Source: Atribacterota bacterium
Lineage (GTDB): Bacteria; Atribacterota; Phoenicimicrobiia; Phoenicimicrobiales; Phoenicimicrobiaceae
Assembly (NCBI GenBank): GCA_030668465.1
Contig: DAOUTX010000051.1
Location: 1 to 7,339 of the forward strand
Length of the DNA stretch: 7,339 bases
Reading direction: 5' to 3'
The position numbers and the translations under genes are program-made. Under the pieces are notes generated by a model that was not told the origin of the DNA, ran no database searches, and saw only the letters and a program-made list of their open reading frames with translations. The stretch's first letter is position 1; each line of letters begins with the position of its first letter. Shown here piece after piece: positions 1 to 4,574 of the stretch.

Positions 1-10
1 AAAGGCCTTT
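1..10. repeat. Short perfect palindrome at the window edge
   Basis: The first ten bases, AAAGGCCTTT, are a perfect palindrome lying 19 nt downstream of the 3' end of tRNA-Met on the minus strand. It could be one arm or the core of a terminator, but the window ends here and no T tract can be seen. Confidence 0.3.
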
Positions 11-29
11 AATTGTTTAATAAATATTT

Positions 30-106
30 TGGTGGCGGTGCTGAGATTCGAACTCAGGACACTGCGGGTATGAACCACATGCTCTAGCCATCTGAGCTAC
101 ACCGCC
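30..106 (-). tRNA. tRNA-Met (CAU), elongator type
   Basis: A 77-nt cloverleaf reads on the minus strand. The acceptor stem is GGCGGTG/CACCGCC, the D stem GCTC/GAGC, the anticodon loop TTCATAC (anticodon CAU), the variable loop has 5 nt, and the T arm is CTGAG-TTCGAAT-CTCAG. The discriminator is A and the 3' CCA is encoded. G1:C72 pairs normally and the anticodon stem holds a U:G pair, so this is not the initiator. The body closely resembles bacterial elongator Met tRNAs. A tRNA-Ile2, whose CAU is modified to lysidine, is the alternative but fits the acceptor sequence less well. A terminator after tRNA-fMet at 274-306 separates this gene from the upstream tRNAs. Confidence 0.95.
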
Positions 107-110
107 TAAT

Positions 111-166
111 ATTAGTCGTTAGTGAATAGTGAATAGTCGTTAGTCGGAAGTTTCAAATGCAAAATG
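111..166. repeat. Heptamer-periodic array next to tRNA-Met
   Basis: Starting 4 bp from the tRNA-Met 5' end, eight consecutive 7-nt words follow one register. On the plus strand the first ones are ATTAGTC, GTTAGTG, AATAGTG, AATAGTC and GTTAGTC, and the last two are TCAAATG and CAAAATG. The 12-mer TTAGTGAATAGT at 119-130 recurs exactly at 3915-3926 in the array upstream of mgtE. If tRNA-Met has its own promoter, this array lies in its 5' leader. No function is known. Confidence 0.8.
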
Positions 167-171
167 CAAGA

Positions 172-251
172 TAACTTAGTTAACTGGTTAGCTAGTTTAG
201 TACTAATAATTTATTAACTAATTAACCAGCTAACTAAGTAACTAACTAACG
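172..251. repeat. 4/8-nt periodic inverted-repeat array
   Basis: Degenerate TTAG/CTAA words repeat with a period of about 8 nt (for example TTAACTGG, TTAGCTAG, then AATTAACC, AGCTAACT, AAGTAACT). The left half (172-200) is nearly the reverse complement of the right half (212-241), so the element can fold into an imperfect hairpin of about 26 bp around an AT-rich loop. The word GTTAGCTAGTT is shared with the similar array at 4441-4530. Confidence 0.8.
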
Positions 252-273
252 AATCAAGAGACATTATATTACT

Positions 274-306
274 AAAAAACCCCTATCATTTTGAAAAAGA
301 GGTTTT
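274..306 (-). terminator. Rho-independent terminator after tRNA-fMet
   Basis: Read on the minus strand, AAAACCTC (306-299) pairs with GGGGTTTT (283-276) around a 15-nt loop. The T run continues to 274, giving TTTTTT at the end of the structure. It lies 7 nt beyond the CCA end of tRNA-fMet, the expected place for the end of the Leu-fMet transcript. Confidence 0.7.
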
Positions 307-312
307 AAAAAT

Positions 313-389
313 TGGTTGCGGGGGGCGGATTCGAACCACCGGCCTTCAGGTTATGAGCCTGACGAGCTACCTGACTGCTCCACCCCGCG
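313..389 (-). tRNA. Initiator tRNA-fMet (CAU)
   Basis: A 77-nt cloverleaf reads on the minus strand with acceptor CGCGGGG/CCCCGCA, D stem GAGC/GCTC, anticodon loop CTCATAA (CAU), T arm GGTGG-TTCGAAT-CCGCC and an encoded CCA. The C1:A72 mismatch and the A11:U24 pair are hallmarks of bacterial initiator tRNA. The anticodon stem is TCAGG/CCTGA, so the first of the three usual consecutive G:C pairs (G29:C41) is replaced by A:U, while G30:C40 and G31:C39 are kept. It lies between tRNA-Leu upstream and an intrinsic terminator downstream. Confidence 0.97.
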
Positions 390-431
390 ACGTATTTTGA
401 TATTTGCAAAATATTTATTTTGTACATAATA

Positions 432-460
432 ATTTTAGCATTTTTTTCAACCAAAGCCAA
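432..460 (-). promoter_or_regulatory. Possible sigma70-type promoter before tRNA-fMet
   Basis: On the minus strand TTGGCT (460-455) is followed by a 17-nt spacer and TAAAAT (437-432), about 42 nt upstream of the tRNA-fMet 5' end. The match is moderate and the region is AT-rich, so chance is possible. The gene may instead be transcribed from the stronger promoter before tRNA-Leu. Confidence 0.3.
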
Positions 461-489
461 ATTTGCCAATCTATCATGACCTTTATAGG

Positions 490-575
490 TGCCGGAGGCC
501 GGAATCGAACCGGCACGAACCTTACAGCTCGCAGGATTTTAAGTCCTGTGCGTCTACCTATTCCGCCACTCCGGC
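490..575 (-). tRNA. tRNA-Leu (UAA)
   Basis: An 86-nt class II tRNA reads on the minus strand: acceptor GCCGGAG/CTCCGGC, anticodon stem CAGGA/TCCTG with loop CTTAAAA (anticodon UAA, reading UUA/UUG), a long variable arm with a five-pair stem CGAGC/GTTCG, and T arm GCCGG-TTCGATT-CCGGC. The discriminator is A. The genome continues CCT instead of CCA, so the 3' CCA is not encoded, unlike in the two neighbouring Met tRNAs. It is the first gene of the tRNA group, directly behind a near-consensus promoter. Confidence 0.97.
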
Positions 576-587
576 AGACTGCAATCC

Positions 588-616
588 ATTATATGATAAA
601 TCTTTTAAATCGTCAA
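588..616 (-). promoter_or_regulatory. Promoter of the tRNA-Leu/fMet unit
   Basis: On the minus strand TTGACG (616-611), a 17-nt spacer and TATAAT (593-588) form a near-consensus sigma70/sigmaA promoter. The predicted start, about 7 nt downstream, falls roughly 5 nt before the tRNA-Leu 5' end, typical for a strong stable-RNA promoter with a short leader. Confidence 0.8.
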
Positions 617-696
617 TAGCAATTATATAGCTATGGCGGAAAATTGTAAATATTCAGATAGGTGAAAGTTAAAATTATTTCGTTGGTCATATTTTA

Positions 697-857
697 TTAA
701 ACTAAAAACTCAAAACAAAAAACGAAAACCCATAATTCAAAATTCAAAACCTCTTTCTTCGTTTTTAGTTTTCTAGTTTTGGTTTTGCGGTTTGCACTTT
801 ACGTTTTAGGTTTTTATCTATCCGCTAAACGCTCTACGCTCTACCTATTATACGAAT
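697..857. repeat. Heptamer array with hairpin symmetry after ftsB
   Basis: Twenty-three successive 7-nt words keep one register on the plus strand. From 697 to 752 they are A-rich (TTAAACT, AAAAACT, CAAAACA and so on). From 753 to 815 they are the T-rich counterparts (CGTTTTT, GGTTTTG, CGTTTTA). From 823 the family changes to CGCTAAA, CGCTCTA, CGCTCTA, CCTATTA. The A-rich and T-rich halves are imperfect reverse complements, so transcripts from either strand could fold into a hairpin of about 110 nt. The array ends next to the ftsB stop codon. Positions 730-750 are identical to the reverse complement of 3993-4013. There is no good reading frame on either strand apart from short chance ones. 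Confidence 0.85.
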
Positions 858-858
858 T

Positions 859-1146
859 TCATTTTTCAATACCTTTAATCAATATTTCATCAGGTTTAGT
901 AAGACCTAATTCCTCTCGGGCAATTTTTTCTACAGATTTATCAGATTTTAATGATTCCACCTCTTCTGATAAATTATTATTTTTCACTTTTAATACTTCT
1001 AACTCTGATTCTAATCTTTTAATATCTTCTTTTAATTGCAATGTCCGGGCATATTTATCCGAAAATAAAAAAACTATATACAGTATTAAAAGTAAAATTA
1101 TAGCTAAAACTATTTTCGAATGAAATATTGACCTAATTGATATCAT
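859..1146 (-). CDS. FtsB/DivIC-family septum formation protein
   Basis: The 95-residue protein has the layout of the FtsB/DivIC family. A short basic cytoplasmic start is followed by one membrane segment at about residues 12-29 (VLAIILLLILYIVFLF), then a Leu/Glu/Lys-rich coiled coil at about 35-70, and the conserved tail EKIAREELGLTKPDEIL at about 73-89. In the family, such bitopic proteins join FtsL and FtsQ/DivIB in the divisome and help activate septal peptidoglycan synthesis. The length is close to E. coli FtsB (103 residues). The ATG begins one base after the eno stop codon, and there is no close Shine-Dalgarno sequence (a GGAAGGCGG lies about 20 nt upstream), so translation coupled to eno is likely. 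Eno next to ftsB is also the order in E. coli. FtsB and DivIC cannot be told apart from sequence alone. Confidence 0.9.
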   Translation of the reverse strand: MISIRSIFHSKIVLAIILLLILYIVFLFSDKYARTLQLKEDIKRLESELEVLKVKNNNLSEEVESLKSDKSVEKIAREELGLTKPDEILIKGIEK

Positions 1147-1147
1147 T

Positions 1148-2428
1148 TTATTTTATATTAAATACCGCCTTCCCGCGATAAATTGATGACTCTCCTAATT
1201 GTTCTTCAATACGCAGTAATTGGTTGTATTTGGCAATTCGGTCCGTTCTGCAAAGAGAACCAGTTTTAATCTGCCCAATATTAGTTGCAACAGCTAAATC
1301 AGCAATGGTAGTGTCTTCCGTTTCACCGGAACGATGAGAAATTACCGCAGTAAAACCCGCCCTCTTTGCTGTTTCAATAGTATCTAAAGTTTCAGTTAGG
1401 GTTCCAATCTGGTTTAATTTTATTAAAATTGAGTTAGAGGCCTTTAATTCAATCCCTTTGCTAAGTCTCTTCTTATCAGTAACATAAAGGTCGTCTCCTA
1501 CGATTTGTATTTTATGACCTAATTTTTGAGTTAGTTTTTGCCATCCTTCCCAGTCGTCTTCTGCAAGGCCATCTTCTATGGAAATTATAGGATATCTATC
1601 TACCAAGGAAGCATAATAATCTATCATCTCACCGGGAGTTCTAGTCACTCCCTCTCGAGATAATACATATTTTCCATCCTGGTATAATTCTGAAGCAGCA
1701 GGGTCTAAAGCTATGAAAATATCTTTACCTGGTTCATATCCTGCTTTTTTAATTGCTTCTACTATTAATTGAATCGCTTCTTCGCTGGATTTTAAATTGG
1801 GAGCAAATCCACCCTCATCTCCCACTGCTATATTGTATCCTTTTTCTTTTAATACTTTTTTTAGAGTATGAAAAGTTTCCACACCCATTCGAAGACTTTC
1901 TCTAAAATTAGCTCCACCTGCAGGAACAATCATAAACTCCTGCAAATCCACTCCGCTATCGGCATGCTTGCCTCCATTTAATATATTCATCATAGGCACA
2001 GGAAGTTCTTTAGCATTGACTCCTCCAATATAGCAACATAGGGGCAATCCAAAAAAATCAGCTGCTGCTTTTGCTGCAGCCAAAGATACTCCCAAAATAG
2101 CGTTAGCCCCTAAACGGCTTTTGTTTGGAGTGCTATCAAGTTCAATTAATAGTTTATCAATCAATAATTGATCTGTGGCATCATATCCTAAAATTTTAGG
2201 AGCAATAATCTCATTTACATTCTCGACCGCTTTAAGAACACCTTTACCCAAATATCTATTTGGGTCACCATCTCTTAATTCAATAGCCTCATGTATTCCG
2301 GTACTGGCTCCGGATGGAACCTGGGCTATACCAAGAGCTCCGCTTTCCAGTTCTACTTCCACCTCGACAGTAGGATTACCTCGAGAATCCAATATCTCTC
2401 TCGCGTATACATCAAATATTTCACTCAT
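1148..2428 (-). CDS. eno: Enolase (phosphopyruvate hydratase)
   Basis: Enolase converts 2-phosphoglycerate to phosphoenolpyruvate in glycolysis and the reverse in gluconeogenesis, in the cytosol and with Mg2+. The 426-residue protein is full length for the bacterial family. The N-terminal part has the mobile loop GASTG (Ser42). The barrel carries His155 (GGKHAD), Glu164, the catalytic acid Glu205 (GDEGG), the metal ligands Asp242, Glu285 (SIEDGL) and Asp312 (GDDLYV), the catalytic Lys337 in the signature LIKLNQIGTLTET, the phosphate-binding HRSGET (365-370) and Lys388 (KTGS). No active-site residue is missing. GGGAG lies 9 nt before the ATG. MgtE is 95 bp upstream and ftsB follows after one base. 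No clear promoter is visible in the upstream gap, so it may have its own weak one or be read through from mgtE. Confidence 0.99.
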   Translation of the reverse strand: MSEIFDVYAREILDSRGNPTVEVEVELESGALGIAQVPSGASTGIHEAIELRDGDPNRYLGKGVLKAVENVNEIIAPKILGYDATDQLLIDKLLIELDSTPNKSRLGANAILGVSLAAAKAAADFFGLPLCCYIGGVNAKELPVPMMNILNGGKHADSGVDLQEFMIVPAGGANFRESLRMGVETFHTLKKVLKEKGYNIAVGDEGGFAPNLKSSEEAIQLIVEAIKKAGYEPGKDIFIALDPAASELYQDGKYVLSREGVTRTPGEMIDYYASLVDRYPIISIEDGLAEDDWEGWQKLTQKLGHKIQIVGDDLYVTDKKRLSKGIELKASNSILIKLNQIGTLTETLDTIETAKRAGFTAVISHRSGETEDTTIADLAVATNIGQIKTGSLCRTDRIAKYNQLLRIEEQLGESSIYRGKAVFNIK

Positions 2429-2488
2429 CTTGTCTTTCTCCCTTTTTTACTTATTCATTTTCTAAAAATTCTTTTTTGCTATCTCAGT

Positions 2489-2506
2489 ACATTATTTAAA
2501 TAATGT
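2489..2506. repeat. 18-bp perfect palindrome between mgtE and eno
   Basis: ACATTATTTAAATAATGT is a perfect 18-bp palindrome in the 95-bp gap, 61 nt before the eno start codon and 17 nt after the mgtE stop. Read as RNA it would be a weak all-AU stem except for its closing bases, and no T tract follows closely, so an operator-like DNA site is at least as likely as a terminator. Chance is possible in AT-rich DNA. Confidence 0.5.
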
Positions 2507-2523
2507 TTAACTAAATAATTTTT

Positions 2524-3891
2524 TTATCCACTGAGCCATCTAAATAAAAAGGTACCCAGGCTAAAATATATTAATAAACTACCAACGTCTACTATGGTAG
2601 TGATAAAAGGACCGGCAGCGATTGCCGGATCAATCTTAATCTTAGTAAAAATCAAAGGTAATAAGGTACCAATGGTGGCTGCAGCTATTATAGTTAAACA
2701 TAATGACAGTCCAATTACCAGTCCTAATATATAATCGTCCTGCCAAATAAGTGCCACTAAAGCTATAATTATTCCGACAATTATTCCTATCAAAGAACCG
2801 ACCTTGGTTTCAGTCCAGATATTATACCATAATTCATCTATCCTAAGCTGGCCAGTAGCTAAACCACGAACTGCAATGGTTGAAGATTGAGCTCCTACAT
2901 TACCACCCATAGCCATAATTATAGGAATAAAAAAAGCCATAGATATTACAATTTGTAAGGTATCAGAATGAAGCTTAATAACTGAACCAGAAAGAATTCC
3001 TCCTGCCATACATACGAACAACCAGGGAAGTCGTGCCTTCGCTCTGGTTAGGGGGCTTGCTTTTATAAGTTTATCTTCATATACCTCTGATGAACCGACC
3101 ATCTTATAAATATCCTCGGTAACTTCTTCCTGTAATACATCAATAATATCATCTACAGTGATAATTCCTAATAAAGTACCTTTTCTATCAATAACTGGTA
3201 TTGCCAAAAAATCGTAATCAGCAATTATTCTAGCTGCTGTTTCCTGGTCCTCTGTGTCCAAAACGCTGACCACATCTTCTTCCATAAATTCTGATATTTT
3301 AGCTTTAGGATTAGCCATGATTAAATCTCGCAAAGAAATAACTCCAATTAATTTCTCTCTTTTATCTACAATATAAACATAGTAAATCGTCTCTGCTTCC
3401 GGGCTAAGCTCTCTTATCTTGTTTATTGCTTCCTCAGCAGTAAGATCTTCAGGAAGAGCAACAAACTCGTTGTTCATTATACTTCCGGCAGTATTTTCTT
3501 CATACTTTAATAGTTCCTCGATCTCTTCTGCTTCTTCTTTGGGCATCAAATCTAATAACTCACGGGATTCCTCAGGAGTTATCTCCCCTAAAAAATCAGC
3601 TGCTTCATCAGTATCCATTTCCTCTAAGATATCAGAAGCCTTATCTTTACCCAGAGCATCCATAATATTTGCTTGTAATTCTGAACTTAATTCTGAAAGC
3701 AATTCCGCAATTTTCTCATCATCTTTAAGTAATTTAAATATTTCAATAGTCTGTTCTAATGGTAAATAATCGGTTAATCCAGCAAACTCTGTTGGATAGA
3801 GGTCATCAATAATTTCTTTTAATTCTTGAACCTTTTTCTCTTCCAGTAGCCTTATTATTTTTTCTGACAATTCTTTCATTTTTTCTTCCAT
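2524..3891 (-). CDS. mgtE: MgtE-type magnesium transporter
   Basis: MgtE proteins are homodimeric Mg2+ channels of the inner membrane, gated by cytosolic Mg2+. The 455-residue product has the full family layout. An acidic alpha-superhelical MgtE_N domain spans about 1-130, two CBS domains about 137-195 and 201-256, a plug-helix region follows, and five membrane segments run from about 287 to 450. The pore motif MGGNVGAQSS is at 328-337. The segment DPAIAAGPFITTIVDV (421-436) contains Asp435, which corresponds to the pore aspartate of the Thermus protein. Start choice: a longer frame begins at an ATG at 3915, but that codon lies inside a repeat array and has no Shine-Dalgarno. The ATG at 3891 has AGAGGA at 3900-3905 with 8-nt spacing and gives the usual family length. 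No M-box riboswitch was recognised upstream. Confidence 0.97.
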   Translation of the reverse strand: MEEKMKELSEKIIRLLEEKKVQELKEIIDDLYPTEFAGLTDYLPLEQTIEIFKLLKDDEKIAELLSELSSELQANIMDALGKDKASDILEEMDTDEAADFLGEITPEESRELLDLMPKEEAEEIEELLKYEENTAGSIMNNEFVALPEDLTAEEAINKIRELSPEAETIYYVYIVDKREKLIGVISLRDLIMANPKAKISEFMEEDVVSVLDTEDQETAARIIADYDFLAIPVIDRKGTLLGIITVDDIIDVLQEEVTEDIYKMVGSSEVYEDKLIKASPLTRAKARLPWLFVCMAGGILSGSVIKLHSDTLQIVISMAFFIPIIMAMGGNVGAQSSTIAVRGLATGQLRIDELWYNIWTETKVGSLIGIIVGIIIALVALIWQDDYILGLVIGLSLCLTIIAAATIGTLLPLIFTKIKIDPAIAAGPFITTIVDVGSLLIYFSLGTFLFRWLSG

Positions 3892-3899
3892 CTTAAAAA

Positions 3900-3905
3900 T
3901 CCTCT
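3900..3905 (-). promoter_or_regulatory. Ribosome binding site deciding the mgtE start
   Basis: AGAGGA on the minus strand, 8 nt before the ATG at 3891. It supports a start 8 codons downstream of the longest possible frame and sits directly against the heptamer array that fills the rest of the gap. Confidence 0.7.
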
Positions 3906-3906
3906 T

Positions 3907-4116
3907 TTTAGTCATTAGTGAATAGTATCAGAGCGTAAAGTGTAAAGCTAAAAACGCAAAACCAAAACTTAAAACTTAAAACCTGAGAAAAAGTTTTGAA
4001 TTTTGAATTATGGTTTTTCGCTTTTCGCTTTAGGTTCTTAGCTTAATGCTGGAGCAATACGATATACTATATACATACAATTATATTCTGGATTCTGGTT
4101 TCTGAATACCTTATAA
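3907..4116. repeat. 210-bp composite heptamer array filling the rqcP-mgtE gap
   Basis: Thirty consecutive 7-nt words keep one register from just upstream of the mgtE ribosome binding site to 2 bp from the rqcP stop codon. Several word families follow each other on the plus strand: ATTAGTG/AATAGTA; GTAAAGT/GTAAAGC; TAAAACT and similar A-rich words (3949-3983); their T-rich counterparts GAATTTT, CGCTTTT, CGCTTTA (3991-4046); GATATAC/TATATAC; and TGGATTC/TGGTTTC. The A-rich and T-rich blocks are imperfect reverse complements around 3984-3990, giving a hairpin of about 100 nt. Positions 3993-4013 match 730-750 exactly in inverted orientation. Any mgtE promoter must lie within or before this array. 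Confidence 0.9.
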
Positions 4117-4118
4117 TT

Positions 4119-4388
4119 TTAATCTTCTTCTTCTTTTTTAATTTCCTTTAAAATCTCATACAAAGAAACAGCTTGTTTCGCCTGAATATTCTTTAAAGGA
4201 ACTTCTAACACTTTTACCTGAATAATTTTAGCCGCAAGGTTAATTTCAATTTCGTCAGCAATTTTAACTTCATCCCCTGCTTTGGCAATTCGATTATTAA
4301 TTCTAATACATTTAGCTAGACAGGCTTTTTTTGCTTCTGTTCTTCTCTTTATTAATCTGCTTACTTTTAAAAATTTATCTAATCGCAT
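4119..4388 (-). CDS. S4-domain RNA-binding protein, RqcP/Hsp15 family
   Basis: The 89-residue protein is a single S4 RNA-binding domain with a short charged tail. Its start, MRLDKFLKVSRLIKRRT, is the typical N-terminus of RqcP (B. subtilis YabO, 86 residues) and related Hsp15 proteins. Family members bind stalled 50S subunits carrying peptidyl-tRNA. RqcP works with RqcH to add C-terminal alanine tails to the blocked nascent chain. The tail SLYEILKEIKKEEED also resembles YabO. A GTG 18 nt upstream could extend the frame by six residues, but the homologous N-terminus begins at the ATG at 4388. The ribosome binding site is weak (GGA about 12 nt upstream). The S4 turn, usually xxGRVxVNGxxAK, reads CLAKCIRINNRIAK here, so both glycines are replaced. 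Repeat arrays flank the gene on both sides. Confidence 0.88.
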   Translation of the reverse strand: MRLDKFLKVSRLIKRRTEAKKACLAKCIRINNRIAKAGDEVKIADEIEINLAAKIIQVKVLEVPLKNIQAKQAVSLYEILKEIKKEEED

Positions 4389-4440
4389 CTTAATTAATTT
4401 CCACACTTTATAATTATTCCAGAAACTATTGGTTTATCAC

Positions 4441-4530
4441 TTAACCAACTTACTGGTCAATTTAGTTAGCTAGTTAGTTGGTTAATTGGTTAGTTAGTTG
4501 AAGAATCAATTTCAAACCAATTAACTAACT
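4441..4530. repeat. 4/8-nt periodic array with nested inverted repeats
   Basis: Degenerate TTAG/GTTGG words such as TTAGTTAG, CTAGTTAG, TTGGTTAA and TTGGTTAG repeat with a period of 4 to 8 nt. TTAACCAACT (4441-4450) is exactly complementary to 4476-4485, and GTTAATTGGTT (4481-4491) to 4516-4526, so two alternative hairpins compete for the middle. The word GTTAGCTAGTT is shared with the array at 172-251. It lies between lysS and rqcP. Confidence 0.8.
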
Positions 4531-4537
4531 ATTCCTC

Positions 4538-4572
4538 TTTACGCGATACTCAATACTCGATACTATATACTA
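4538..4572. repeat. Heptamer array at the lysS 3' end
   Basis: Five 7-nt words in register on the plus strand (TTTACGC, GATACTC, AATACTC, GATACTA, TATACTA), ending 2 bp from the lysS stop codon. Positions 4536-4551 are identical to the reverse complement of 6989-7004, in the array downstream of the oxoamine synthase. Confidence 0.8.
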
Positions 4573-4574
4573 TT

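Noticed and set aside
30..106. tRNA-Ile2 (lysidine-modified CAU) instead of tRNA-Met
   Set aside because: The acceptor and arms closely match elongator Met tRNAs. Without a comparison to tRNA-Ile2 of the same genome this stays the less likely reading.
404..619. 71-residue plus-strand frame
   Set aside because: It runs through the tRNA-Leu gene and its promoter on the opposite strand, and the protein has no recognisable features.
779..1123. 114-residue plus-strand frame
   Set aside because: It is antisense to ftsB, and its N-terminal part is translated from the heptamer array. The Ser/Asn-rich composition is typical of a shadow frame.
2175..2503. Two overlapping plus-strand frames of 96 and 70 residues at the 5' end of eno
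   Set aside because: Both are antisense to the conserved N-terminal region of enolase and overlap each other. They show no independent coding signal.
3419..3769. 116-residue Ser-rich plus-strand frame
   Set aside because: It is antisense to the acidic N-terminal domain of mgtE. The Ser/Ala/Asn richness reflects the complement of Glu/Asp/Leu codons.
697..4116. CRISPR array as explanation of the periodic intergenic DNA
   Set aside because: The period is 7 or 8 nt with degenerate words. There are no 25-37 nt repeats with unique spacers, and no cas genes are nearby.
3892..4118. M-box (Mg2+) riboswitch before mgtE
   Set aside because: The gap consists of heptamer repeats, and I see no M-box core or terminator/antiterminator. 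A covariance-model search would settle it.
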